Assembly (NCBI GenBank): GCA_035286465.1
Contig: DATEDF010000132.1
Span: 7,174-71,173 of the forward strand
DNA length: 64,000 nt
Direction of reading: 5' to 3'
Source: Fen-1231 sp035286465
GTDB lineage: Bacteria > Gemmatimonadota > Gemmatimonadetes > Gemmatimonadales > Gemmatimonadaceae
Shown here piece after piece: positions 34,464-42,361 of the stretch. The position numbers and the translations under genes are program-made. Within the stretch, counting starts at the first letter, position 1. Every line of letters starts with the position of its first letter. The notes under the pieces are model-generated. The model saw only the letters and a program-made list of their open reading frames with translations. It was not told where the DNA came from and did not search any database.

Positions 34464-35588
34464 GTGAGCGCTCCGGCTTCTTCCCCTTCTTCCGCCGCCC
34501 CACGCACGCTGCTGGTCACGGGCGGCGCCGGCTTCATCGGCGCGAACTTCGTCCACTACTGGCTGCGCACGCATCCGGCCGATCGCGTCATCGTGTTCGA
34601 CGCGCTCACCTACGCCGGCAACAGGCGCTCGCTCGACCCCGCGGCGAAGCACCCCAACTTCCGGTTCATCAAGGGCGACATCGGTGAGATCGAGCCTGTC
34701 GTCCGGGCGCTGGAGGGCTCCGCGGCGAAGGGTTCGGCGGTGGACACGGTGGTGCACTTCGCCGCAGAGACGCACGTGGACCGCTCGATTCTCGCGCCCG
34801 ACGCCTTTCTCGCGACGAACGTGCTCGGCACGCACACGCTGCTCAAGGCGGCGCGCGCGCGATGGGAGAAACTCGCGGGCGAGGAGAAGTCGCGCTTCCG
34901 CTTTCACCACGTGAGCACCGACGAAGTGTACGGCTCGCTCGGACCCCGCGACCCGGCGTTCAGCGAGCAGACCGCGTACGCGCCGAACTCGCCGTACGCG
35001 GCGAGCAAGGCCGCGAGCGACCACCTCGTGCGCGCGTACCACCGCACCTACGGGCTCCCGGTCACCACGAGCAACTCCTCGAACAACTACGGCCCGTACC
35101 AGTTTCCGGAGAAGCTGATTCCGCTGATGCTCGTGCACGCGCTCGAAGGGAAGCCGCTTCCCGTGTACGGCGACGGCCTGCACGTGCGGGACTGGCTGCA
35201 CGTGGAGGACCACTGCCGGGGGATCGAGCGGGTGCTGGAGCGCGGGCGCGTGGGGGAGTGCTACAACATCGGCGGCGGGAAAGAGACGACGAACCTCGAT
35301 CTCGTGCGCGCGCTCTGCCGCCGGGTGGACGCGCACTTCGCGGAGAGCGCGGAGTTGCGCCGGCGCTACGCCGGCTCGCCGGCGTCCAAGGGAAAGCAGA
35401 CCGAATCGCTGATCACCTTCGTCACCGACCGGCCCGGCCACGACCTGCGCTACGCGATCGACTGGACGCGCGCCGCGACGGAGCTCGACTACCGGCCGAC
35501 GCGCGACCTCGAGAGCGGACTCGACGAGACGGTGGCGTGGTATCTCGTGCACGAGGACTGGTGGCGACCACTGCTCGCGCACCGTTGA
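34464..35588 (+). CDS. rfbB: dTDP-glucose 4,6-dehydratase
   Basis: NAD-dependent dehydratase that makes dTDP-4-keto-6-deoxyglucose. GGAGFIGANFVHYWLR is the nucleotide-binding motif, THVDRSI and HVSTDEVYGSLG contain the substrate and active-site DE pair, and YAASKAASDHLV gives YxxxK. NYGPYQFPEKLIP is also typical. GTG 34464 is chosen because the family-type N-terminus begins shortly after it; an upstream in-frame start would lie inside rfbC. Length is 374 residues. Confidence 0.95.
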   Translation: MSAPASSPSSAAPRTLLVTGGAGFIGANFVHYWLRTHPADRVIVFDALTYAGNRRSLDPAAKHPNFRFIKGDIGEIEPVVRALEGSAAKGSAVDTVVHFAAETHVDRSILAPDAFLATNVLGTHTLLKAARARWEKLAGEEKSRFRFHHVSTDEVYGSLGPRDPAFSEQTAYAPNSPYAASKAASDHLVRAYHRTYGLPVTTSNSSNNYGPYQFPEKLIPLMLVHALEGKPLPVYGDGLHVRDWLHVEDHCRGIERVLERGRVGECYNIGGGKETTNLDLVRALCRRVDAHFAESAELRRRYAGSPASKGKQTESLITFVTDRPGHDLRYAIDWTRAATELDYRPTRDLESGLDETVAWYLVHEDWWRPLLAHR

Positions 35589-35602
35589 CCGGCGTGAGCG
35601 GC

Positions 35603-36781
35603 ATGACCGGCGTGAGCGGCGTGAGGGGCGCGCGGGTCGCGATCGTCCACGAGTGGCTCGTCTCGTGGGGCGGCGCGGAAGTCGTGCTCCGCGAGTTGCT
35701 CGCGCTCTTTCCGGGCGCCGAGCTGTACGTGCTGCTCGATCACTTCAGCGCCGAACATCGTGCCGCGCTCGGCCTGTCACGGCCGGCGCACACGAGCTTC
35801 CTCCAGCACGTGCCGGGGATCGCGGCGCACTACCGGAGCTTCCTCCCGCTGTTGCCCGCGGCCGCGCGATCGCTCGACGTGTCGCGATTCGACCTCGTGA
35901 TCTCGAACTCGCACTCGTTCGCCAAGGGAGTGCGGACGCGCACCGGGCAGCGGCACCTCTGCTACTGCCTGTCGCCGACACGGTACGCCTGGGATCTGAG
36001 GGACCAGTACCTGCGGGAGAGCGGACTGGATCGCGGCGTGAAGGGGATGCTGGCGGGGGCGCTGCTCGAGCGGACGCGACGATGGGACCTCGCGGCGGCG
36101 GGTGGAGTGGGCGCGTTCGCGACACTGTCAGAATTCATCGCGGACCGGATTCGACGCGCGTACGGCCGGGAGGCGCAGGTGATCTACCCGCCGGTGGACA
36201 CGGAGTACTTCACGCCCGAGGCAGGACGCGGGGGGCCGGACGGCGGACGCGGCACGCCGGACGCGGGCGTGGAGTTCTACGTGACGGCGAGTCGCTTCGT
36301 GCCGTACAAGCGGGTGGATCTGATCGCGCGGGCGTTCGCGCGGCTGGGCGACCGGACGCTCGTGATCATCGGCGACGGCCCGGACGCGGCGAAGGTGCGC
36401 GCCGCGGCGGGCGCAAACGTCACGCTCGTCGGGCATCAGACGCGCGAGTCGGTGCGCGACCATCTGCGACGCGCGCGCGCGTTTCTCTTCGCCGCCGAGG
36501 AGGATTTCGGGATCGCTCCGGTGGAGGCGCTCGCCTGCGGCACTCCGGTGATCGCCTTCGGCAGGGGCGGCGTCACCGAGACCGTGCGCGGGCTCGACGA
36601 TCCGTCGCCGACCGGGGTGTTCTACGCGGAGCAGAGTCCGGACGCGCTCGCCGACGCCATCCGGAAGTTCGAGTCGCTCTCGACGCCGATCTCGCCGCGG
36701 GCCTGCCGCGACCGCGCGCTGCTGTTCACCGCGAACCGCTTCCGCACCGAGTTCCGCCGATTCGTCGAGCGGCACGCATAG
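35603..36781 (+). CDS. Family 4 glycosyltransferase of the rfb block
   Basis: GT-B enzyme of 392 residues, similar in layout to mannosyl- or rhamnosyltransferases near rfb genes. The N-terminal VAIVHEWLVSWGGAEVVLREL carries the glycine-rich acceptor loop. CYCLSPTRYAWDL and YPPVDTEYF are frequent in this branch, and AAEEDFGIAPVEALACGTPVI is the E-x7-E donor-binding motif. The ATG at 35603 lies in a 9-bp-period repeat (GTGAGCGGC units), so the exact N-terminus is uncertain. tRNA-Met follows directly. Confidence 0.85.
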   Translation: MTGVSGVRGARVAIVHEWLVSWGGAEVVLRELLALFPGAELYVLLDHFSAEHRAALGLSRPAHTSFLQHVPGIAAHYRSFLPLLPAAARSLDVSRFDLVISNSHSFAKGVRTRTGQRHLCYCLSPTRYAWDLRDQYLRESGLDRGVKGMLAGALLERTRRWDLAAAGGVGAFATLSEFIADRIRRAYGREAQVIYPPVDTEYFTPEAGRGGPDGGRGTPDAGVEFYVTASRFVPYKRVDLIARAFARLGDRTLVIIGDGPDAAKVRAAAGANVTLVGHQTRESVRDHLRRARAFLFAAEEDFGIAPVEALACGTPVIAFGRGGVTETVRGLDDPSPTGVFYAEQSPDALADAIRKFESLSTPISPRACRDRALLFTANRFRTEFRRFVERHA

Positions 36782-36834
36782 TCGGGGTTTCCCCGCACCC
36801 CGCACCGCACCCTGCACCCCGCCCCGCGCCCCAG
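36782..36834. repeat. GCACCCC-type heptad repeat
   Basis: Degenerate tandem copies of a GCACCCC unit fill the short gap between the glycosyltransferase stop and tRNA-Met. It belongs to the same class of short-period repeats seen at 40743, 49097, 51046 and 58262. Confidence 0.45.
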
Positions 36835-36906
36835 TGGGCCCTGCAGGATTCGAACCTGCGCACGTCGGATTATGAGTCCGCCGCTCTACCGCTGAGCTAA
36901 GGGCCC
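36835..36906 (-). tRNA. tRNA-Met (anticodon CAT)
   Basis: A 72-nt cloverleaf on the minus strand. The acceptor GGGCCCT pairs with AGGGCCC and the discriminator is A. The D arm is GCTCAGCGGTAGAGC, the anticodon loop is CTCATAA, and the T arm GCAGG-TTCGAAT-CCTGC is perfect. A G-C first acceptor pair excludes the initiator. An Ile-lysidine tRNA with the same CAT anticodon cannot be excluded from the gene alone. The anticodon stem has a G-A mismatch at its base. Confidence 0.9.
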
Positions 36907-37051
36907 CGGCTCCGGCAAAAGCTACAAAAAGCTACAAGATGGCTGAAAAGGGGCAAGCGATTGTCACGTCACGACCTCGCGCTTCCGCGTCACCCTTGAC
37001 AACCGGTGAGAACGGCGGGACATTTGCGAAGATTGTCCGTCCCAATTAACG

Positions 37052-37095
37052 CGTGACTCACGTCACGTTCCGCCGACGGCGCTCGTCTCTATCTT
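37052..37095 (+). promoter_or_regulatory. Upstream region of the outer-membrane protein gene
   Basis: A TATCTT hexamer (37090-37095) resembles a -10 box and lies about 35 bp before the ATG. Upstream is an inverted repeat with arms CGTGAC (37052-37057) and GTCACG (37062-37067). A good -35 is not obvious, so this is a weak call. Confidence 0.3.
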
Positions 37096-37129
37096 GATCG
37101 CGGTCCACGTCCAGTCCGGAGACCAACCA

Positions 37130-37975
37130 ATGGGTTCGATCCGTAAGTCGTCGGCGCTTGCGGCGGTGTCCGCTCTTGCGCTCGCCGTGCTCGCGTCCGG
37201 CGCGCTCGCGCAGGGTGACATGCGGGATCGCCTCAAGCTGCGCATTCCGACCGGACTGGCCGCGGAGCCGGGCCACTTTCCGCGCGGCGCGCCGGGCACC
37301 AGCTCGGGCTCGCCCATCGCCTTCGGCGCGCAGCTCCACGACGCCTTTGTCGGCGTGGGCTACCAGTCGCCCGTTCGCTACAGCGACGACGCCGACGGGG
37401 GCATGACGCTCGGCTTCGGCGTCGGCAACGCCACGGACAATCTCGGCCTTGAAATCACGATCAACGCGCTCTCGACGATCCGTTCGGGCGTCGGCAATCG
37501 CGTGGGCTTCGGCGCGAAGGCGCACCGGCAGTTCGCGGGGAACTGGGGAGTCGCGATCGGCGTGACGAACGTGATCGCCAACAAGGCGGACGACGACGGG
37601 AACGCCGCTCTCTACGCCGTGGTGTCGAAGGTTGTGGACCTGGCGAACACGCCGATAGACATGTTCCAGGCGCTCATCCTTTCGGGCGGCGCGGGGAACG
37701 AGGGATTCCGCCTCGAGACGGACATTCGCGACGACAACTCCACGGTCGGGTTCTTCGGCTCCGCGGCGCTCCGGGTGCACGACCGCCTGTCGGTGATCGG
37801 CGACTGGTCGGGCCAGGATCTCTCGGTGGGCGTCTCGGTGGTGCCCATCGCCAGCTTTCCGCTCGTGCTGACGCCGGCGCTCTCCGACCTCACGGGTTCG
37901 GCGGGCGTGCACAATCGCACGGAGTCGGTGCGGCCGCGCTTCACGCTTGGCGCCGGCCTCGCGTTCCGCTGGTAG
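37130..37975 (+). CDS. Secreted protein of unknown function, probable outer-membrane protein
   Basis: I do not recognise the family. The 281-residue protein has a clear signal peptide (LAAVSALALAVLASGALAQ, cleavage after ALA). The rest alternates short hydrophobic strands and glycine/asparagine turns (ITLGFGVGN-like) and ends in FTLGAGLAFRW. A C-terminal aromatic residue is typical of beta barrels. GGAG near 37118 is a good ribosome binding site for ATG 37130. It is followed by a small glycine-rich secreted protein, with which it may form a unit. Confidence 0.55.
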   Translation: MGSIRKSSALAAVSALALAVLASGALAQGDMRDRLKLRIPTGLAAEPGHFPRGAPGTSSGSPIAFGAQLHDAFVGVGYQSPVRYSDDADGGMTLGFGVGNATDNLGLEITINALSTIRSGVGNRVGFGAKAHRQFAGNWGVAIGVTNVIANKADDDGNAALYAVVSKVVDLANTPIDMFQALILSGGAGNEGFRLETDIRDDNSTVGFFGSAALRVHDRLSVIGDWSGQDLSVGVSVVPIASFPLVLTPALSDLTGSAGVHNRTESVRPRFTLGAGLAFRW

Positions 37976-38008
37976 CGCTCTCCACCTCTGACACGGGGAC
38001 CTGATACA

Positions 38009-38569
38009 GTGACTCCGATCCTGAAGAAACTCGGTGTGGTGGGCGCGCTGGCGCTGGGCCTCGGGACGATGGCGCAGGCCCAGGTCGCGAATCAGTCCGA
38101 CATCATCATCTCGATCATCTCGACGACGCCGGCGGGTGGGGCATACACGCCGGGTGGCGGCGGTCGCGGGGGTGGCGGCGGTGGTCGCGGCGGCTCTGTT
38201 CCGCCGGGCGTGGTGGGCGGCGTGATGGGCAACCTGAACGGCGGGAGCATCAACTCGCCGATCACGGGCGGAGCGATCACGGGCGCGCCGGCGACGAATC
38301 TCGGTGCGCTCTTCGGCGGCTCGCCGGTGGGCCTGACGAACGTGACGAACGCGCTGACGGGCGCGGGCGCGCCGGCCGGTCTCGTGGCCGCGCTCGTGCA
38401 GGCGCTCAGCGGGCTCGGGAACAGCCCGACGGCGGGACAGGTCATCGCGGCGGCGGAGGCGTTCAACGCGCTGGTTGCGAACGCGGGCACGCCGAACGCC
38501 GCGCTCAACAACCCGCAGACGCTGGCCATTCACGCGGCGCTCACGGCGCTGCTCGGCGGCATCGTCTGA
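38009..38569 (+). CDS. Small secreted glycine-rich protein of unknown function
   Basis: A 186-residue protein with a signal peptide (VGALALGLGTMAQAQ) and a glycine-rich segment of GGGGRGGG type near residues 52-66. The C-terminal part is alanine- and asparagine-rich, with predicted short amphipathic helices. No catalytic motif or lipobox is visible. GTG 38009 follows the upstream barrel-like gene by 33 bases, and a strong terminator follows the stop, so the two genes probably form one transcript. Function unknown. Confidence 0.55.
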   Translation: MTPILKKLGVVGALALGLGTMAQAQVANQSDIIISIISTTPAGGAYTPGGGGRGGGGGGRGGSVPPGVVGGVMGNLNGGSINSPITGGAITGAPATNLGALFGGSPVGLTNVTNALTGAGAPAGLVAALVQALSGLGNSPTAGQVIAAAEAFNALVANAGTPNAALNNPQTLAIHAALTALLGGIV

Positions 38570-38591
38570 ACGCGGGTCCGAAGCGTGAGAG

Positions 38592-38628
38592 CCGGCCCGG
38601 CGACGCGATCGCCGGGCCGGTTTGTTTT
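38592..38628 (+). terminator. Rho-independent terminator
   Basis: A 12-bp perfect stem (CCGGCCCGGCGA with TCGCCGGGCCGG) encloses a 5-nt loop and is followed by TTTGTTTT. It ends the transcript of the two secreted proteins at 37130 and 38009. Confidence 0.9.
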
Positions 38629-38668
38629 CGACGCGCCGCGCGCCCTCGCAAGCGGCGAAGTGATCGTC

Positions 38669-38681
38669 TAGCTTCCACGCC
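38669..38681 (+). promoter_or_regulatory. TANNNT box giving a likely leaderless rfaE1 transcript
   Basis: TAGCTT (38669-38674) lies exactly 7 nt before the ATG at 38682. The expected transcription start would coincide with, or lie next to, the start codon. No ribosome binding site is visible in between. The -35 match is weak. Confidence 0.45.
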
Positions 38682-39698
38682 ATGAGCGGCCACCCGATCG
38701 CCCGCGACCGCCTGCGCACGCTCCTCGACGCCCCGCGGAAGCACCGCATCGCCGTGGTCGGCGACGCAATGCTGGACGTGTACCTGAACGGCGACGTCGG
38801 GCGGATTTCCCCCGAGGCGCCGGTGCCCGTGGTGCGCGTCCGCGACCGCCGCTTCGCGCTCGGGGGAGCGGCCAACGTCGCGCACAACGTGGCCGCGCTG
38901 GGTGCGCGCGTGGAGCTGGTCGCCGCGGTCGGAACCGACGACGGGGCCGCGCGCATCCGCGAGATGCTGCGCGCGCTCGGCGCGGATTCCGGCGGGCTCG
39001 TCGCCGTGCCGCGCCCCACCACCACCAAGACGCGCGTCGTCGCGCGCGCGCAGCAGGTGGTGCGGGTGGACGAGGAGGTGGACGACGACTGCTCGAGCGC
39101 CGAGGTCGCGCGGCTGAATGAGGCCGTTGAGCGCGCCGTGCGCACTGCCGACGCCCTCATCCTCGAGGACTACAACAAGGGCGTGCTCGTGCCCGCGGTG
39201 ATCGAGCACGCGATCGGCCTCGCGCGGCGGCGGCGGATCCCCGTGGTCGTGGATCCCAAGTACCGGAACTTCTTCTCGTACAAGGGCGCGACCGTCTTCA
39301 AGCCGAACCGGCGCGAGCTGGAGGCGGCCCTGGGCGCCGCCGTGGACGTGGACCACCCCGAGACGCTCCCCGCGCTGCTCGAGCGGTTGGGCGTCGAGGC
39401 CATCCTCCTCACGCTCGCCGAGCGCGGAATGACGCTCATCGAGCGCGGCGCGACGGCCGCGGAGGGCGGCGCCGCTGTGCACCGGATTCCGGCGGCGGCG
39501 CGCGACGTGTACGACGTGGTCGGCGCGGGTGACACGGTCACGGGGTGGCTCGCGGTGATGCTCGCCTGCGGCGCCTCACCGCTCGAGGCCAGCGTGATCG
39601 CGAACCTCGCCGCGGGCGTGGAGGTCGCGAAGCTCGGCGCCGCGACGGTGAGCGCCGCCGAGGTGCTCGCGGCCTTCGACGCGCCCGGCGAGGGGTGA
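38682..39698 (+). CDS. rfaE1: D-glycero-beta-D-manno-heptose-7-phosphate kinase (single domain)
   Basis: PfkB-fold kinase acting in ADP-heptose synthesis for lipopolysaccharide core. VVGDAMLDVYLNGDVGRISPEAPVPVV, GGAANVAHNVAALGA and the catalytic VGAGDTVTGWLA (Asp of GAGD) are the family motifs. At 338 residues it contains only the kinase domain; the cytidylyltransferase half of HldE is absent and must be encoded elsewhere. It starts after a strong terminator and is likely transcribed from its own leaderless promoter. Confidence 0.9.
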   Translation: MSGHPIARDRLRTLLDAPRKHRIAVVGDAMLDVYLNGDVGRISPEAPVPVVRVRDRRFALGGAANVAHNVAALGARVELVAAVGTDDGAARIREMLRALGADSGGLVAVPRPTTTKTRVVARAQQVVRVDEEVDDDCSSAEVARLNEAVERAVRTADALILEDYNKGVLVPAVIEHAIGLARRRRIPVVVDPKYRNFFSYKGATVFKPNRRELEAALGAAVDVDHPETLPALLERLGVEAILLTLAERGMTLIERGATAAEGGAAVHRIPAAARDVYDVVGAGDTVTGWLAVMLACGASPLEASVIANLAAGVEVAKLGAATVSAAEVLAAFDAPGEG

Positions 39699-39756
39699 GC
39701 GGCGGCGGGCGCGCCGGGTCTCGCGCCCCTCCGGCGACGGCCGCACCGCCCCCGGT

Positions 39757-39769
39757 TAGATTCCGCCCG
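39757..39769 (+). promoter_or_regulatory. TANNNT box giving a likely leaderless asparaginase transcript
   Basis: TAGATT (39757-39762) is followed by exactly 7 nt and the ATG at 39770. There is no purine-rich ribosome binding site between them. Confidence 0.45.
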
Positions 39770-40759
39770 ATGCAGCCGCTCCCCCTCGACGTCGTCGTCA
39801 TGCGTGGCGCGACCATCGAATCGCGCCACCGCGTGCACGCGGCCGTCGTCGGCCCGCTCGACGCGCTCGTGGCCGGCGCGCGCGACCACGGAATGGTCAC
39901 GATGTGGCGGTCGTGCGCGAAGTTCTTCCAGGTGCTGCCGTTCCTCGCCTGCGGCGGCTTCGACAAGCTCGGCTGGGGCGATGAAGAGCTGGCGCTCGCG
40001 TGCGCCTCGCACGGCGGCGAGCCCGAGCACCTCGCGCTCGCCCGGAAGATGCTCGAGTCCATCGGGCTCGAGGAGGGCGACCTCGCGTGCGGACCGCACG
40101 AGCCGCTCTCGCCCCGCGGCGTGCGGTGCGCGCGCGAGAGCGGGCGCGCCTACTCGCGCCTGCACAACAACTGCTCGGGGAAGCACGCGGCGATGCTCGC
40201 GCGCGCCCACTCCGCGGGCTGGCCCACGCAGGGCTACGAGCGCGCCGGTCACTCGGTGCAGCGCGGCTGCCTCGCTGAGGTCGCGAAATGGAGCGACGTG
40301 CCGATTGACGACATGCCGATCGGCGTGGACGGCTGCGGCGCCACGGTGATGGCGCTCCCGCTCGACAGGATGGCGCTCGCCTTCTCGCGCTGGGGCCGCT
40401 CGGTGGCGCAGGGGGAGGAGCTCCCGTTCCGCACCGCGTCGGCCGTGCGCCGGCACCCGCACCTCCTCGCGGGCACCGAGCGCTTCGACACGGTGCTCCT
40501 CGAGGAGACCGCCGGCGAGGTGATCGCGAAGGTCGGCGCCGAGGGCGTGCACTCGGTGGCGGTGCCGGGGGTGGGACTGGGGATCGCCGTCAAAGTGGAA
40601 GACGGGGCGCTCCGCGCGCAGCACGTCGCCGTGGTGCGGCTGCTCCAGCAGCTCGGCGTCCTCCCCGCGACCCTCTCAGCGCGGCTTCAGGAGTGGGCCG
40701 TGAAGACGGTTCGGAATACGAGAGGGGAAATCGTCGGAGAGGTGAGGAGTGAGGCGTGA
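39770..40759 (+). CDS. Asparaginase-like protein (L-asparaginase II / AnsA-like of the thermolabile type)
   Basis: Member of the L-asparaginase II family, distinct from the bacterial type I/II and Ntn-type enzymes. Visible elements: RGATIESRHRVHA, MWRSCAKFFQVLPFLACGG (with the conserved SxK pair), NNCSGKHAAML (SGKH), GVDGCGA and FRTASAVRRHPHLLAGTERFDT. The 329-residue length is normal. It would hydrolyse L-asparagine to aspartate and ammonia in the cytoplasm. Its place after the heptose kinase has no obvious functional meaning. Confidence 0.85.
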   Translation: MQPLPLDVVVMRGATIESRHRVHAAVVGPLDALVAGARDHGMVTMWRSCAKFFQVLPFLACGGFDKLGWGDEELALACASHGGEPEHLALARKMLESIGLEEGDLACGPHEPLSPRGVRCARESGRAYSRLHNNCSGKHAAMLARAHSAGWPTQGYERAGHSVQRGCLAEVAKWSDVPIDDMPIGVDGCGATVMALPLDRMALAFSRWGRSVAQGEELPFRTASAVRRHPHLLAGTERFDTVLLEETAGEVIAKVGAEGVHSVAVPGVGLGIAVKVEDGALRAQHVAVVRLLQQLGVLPATLSARLQEWAVKTVRNTRGEIVGEVRSEA

Positions 40760-40918
40760 GGAGTGAGGGGTTGGGTGAAGAGCGAAGGGCGAAGGGCGAA
40801 GGGCGAAGGGCGAAGGGGAGGCGCGGCCCCCTTCGCCCTTCACTTCTCACAAACCCTTCGCCCTTCACCATTCGCCCTTCACGCTTCACCAGACGCCTCA
40901 CCCCTCACCCCTCACCCC
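40743..40918. repeat. Heptad-repeat region between convergent genes
   Basis: Contains five near-perfect copies of GAAGGGC (about 40784-40819), reverse-complement copies after 40829, and a CCTCACC run (about 40897-40918). The two halves could pair to form a large hairpin between the convergent asparaginase and lipoprotein genes, which may help terminate transcription. Confidence 0.65.
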
Positions 40919-41419
40919 TCACTTGAACTGGATTTGTACTATGTACGCCGCCGGTTTCCCGAAGGTCGCGTCGAACTTCCACTTCCGCGACTCCTCGTTC
41001 AGGCACGCGTCCACGATGTTGCCGGCGACCGACGTCCACTTGCTCTCCTGCACCCGCACGACATCGGAGCCGATGACACTGATGTTCACGAACATCGAGA
41101 CCGTCCCCGCGAGATAGGGGTCGGTCTTGCGCCCGGTGGGAAAGCACGTGGTCTTTCCGGCGAGCGTCGCCACCGTGTCGCGCAGACGCACCGCGCCGAC
41201 GGCGTAGCCCTTGCCGAGTCGCTGCACGAGGTCGTTCGTCGCGGCCGTGGCGCCCAGTACCGAGTCCGCAAAGGCCTGCTGACGCGCGCGGAACTGGTCG
41301 GGTGACTCCATCGCGGGGTCCTTCGTGGCCGCTGCTTCGCTCTCGGCGCTCTTGCTCCGCTCACCGCCGCAGGCAGCGAGGGCACCGAGGGAGCCGATCA
41401 TCAACCAGCTGAGCTTCAT
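40919..41419 (-). CDS. Lipoprotein of unknown function
   Basis: A 166-residue exported protein. The signal peptide MKLSWLMIGSLGALAAC has a good lipobox (LAAC). A charged, alanine-rich linker follows, then a mixed alpha/beta domain with KTTCFPTGRKTDPY, VNISVIGSDVVRVQE and VDACLNEESRKWKFD; the two cysteines could form a disulfide. No family was recognised. ATG 41419 is chosen because it places the signal peptide at the N-terminus; an alternative ATG at 41431 adds four residues. The last codons lie at the edge of the heptad-repeat region. Confidence 0.55.
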   Translation of the reverse strand: MKLSWLMIGSLGALAACGGERSKSAESEAAATKDPAMESPDQFRARQQAFADSVLGATAATNDLVQRLGKGYAVGAVRLRDTVATLAGKTTCFPTGRKTDPYLAGTVSMFVNISVIGSDVVRVQESKWTSVAGNIVDACLNEESRKWKFDATFGKPAAYIVQIQFK

Positions 41420-41603
41420 CCGGGATCGCATCTCGACTCGTTGAGGATGGGGTGCCGTGGGTGGCGCTCGCGCCTCCACCGCCGGGCAGGATCGCGGCGG
41501 AGAGGCCGGACGCTGAATTTACACGAGCCGCACGCGGCGTGCAGGCACGGCCCGCGGTTCCTTCCCTCCTGTGCAGTAAACCACTCCTTGGGGAAATGTT
41601 TCG

Positions 41604-42341
41604 ATGACACATTCACTCGCCGCTGGCGCTAGCGTTCCCGCGTTGGACGAGGCGACCCGGGCGCTCGTGCGCCTCTCCGCGCGGATCACCGCCGGCACGG
41701 AACAGGACGTTCGCGTCGGGCTCGCCGAGTGCGCCCGCGCGCGCGTGAGCGATCGCTGGGTGGAGGAGCTCGTGCTGCAATCGTACCTCTTCGCAGGTTT
41801 CCCCCGCGCGCTGAACGCGGCGCGCGAGTGGCGGCGCGCCGGCGAGCGCGCGACAGTGGACGCGCCGGGCGGAACGCAGCCGATGGCGGACGCGCGGAGA
41901 AGAGCGCCGCCGACGCCGGACGCGGCCTCCTCTGCGCCTCCGCCGGCGCGCGACGGCGCCGAGGAGGGATACGCGAGCGTGTTCGACTGGCGCACGCGGG
42001 GGGAGGAGACGTGCGAGGTGGTCTACGGGCGGAACTACGGGAAATTGCGGCGCAACATCCGGGGGCTGCACTCCGCGCTCGACGACTGGATGATCGTCGA
42101 GGGATACGGCAAGGTCCTCGCGCGCGCGGGACTCGACCTCGCGCGTCGGGAGCTGTGCGTCGTCGCCGCGTGCGCGGCGGCCGGGCAGGACCGGCAGCTG
42201 CACTCGCACCTGCACGGCGCGCTCAACGCCGGCGCCACGCGCGATGCCGTGCGGGCGACGATCGAGGCGCTGGAGGGGGTCGTGAGCGACGCCCATCTGC
42301 GGCGCGCACGCGAGATGTGGATCAAAGTCGAGCGGCAGTGA
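41604..42341 (+). CDS. Carboxymuconolactone decarboxylase / AhpD-like protein
   Basis: Protein of 245 residues with two AhpD-like halves. The second shows RRELCVVAACAAAGQDRQLHSHLHGALNAGAT, which carries the typical helix pair and conserved His residues. The first half has LVRLSARITAGTEQDVRVGL and WVEELVLQSYLFAGFPRALNA. An alanine/proline-rich linker (about residues 88-118) separates them. The canonical CxxC redox pair of AhpD is not seen in either half, so the activity is uncertain. A purine-rich segment (TTGGGG) precedes ATG 41604. Confidence 0.7.
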   Translation: MTHSLAAGASVPALDEATRALVRLSARITAGTEQDVRVGLAECARARVSDRWVEELVLQSYLFAGFPRALNAAREWRRAGERATVDAPGGTQPMADARRRAPPTPDAASSAPPPARDGAEEGYASVFDWRTRGEETCEVVYGRNYGKLRRNIRGLHSALDDWMIVEGYGKVLARAGLDLARRELCVVAACAAAGQDRQLHSHLHGALNAGATRDAVRATIEALEGVVSDAHLRRAREMWIKVERQ

Positions 42342-42348
42342 CGTGCCT

Positions 42349-42361
42349 TACTATTCGATTC
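42349..42361 (+). promoter_or_regulatory. TANNNT box giving a likely leaderless obg transcript
   Basis: TACTAT (42349-42354) is followed by 7 nt and the GTG at 42362. This gives the same spacing as at rfaE1, the asparaginase gene and hrcA. Confidence 0.4.

Noticed and set aside
32988..35582. 864-codon minus-strand open frame across the rfb genes
   Set aside because: It overlaps rfbA, rfbC and rfbB, whose motifs are diagnostic, and shows only arginine-rich low-complexity sequence.
38682..39698. Bifunctional HldE
   Set aside because: The gene ends after the kinase domain; no cytidylyltransferase HxGH motif follows in any frame.
40743..40918. Possible CRISPR array because of repeated short units
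   Set aside because: Units are 7 bp and directly adjacent, with no unique spacers and no cas genes nearby.
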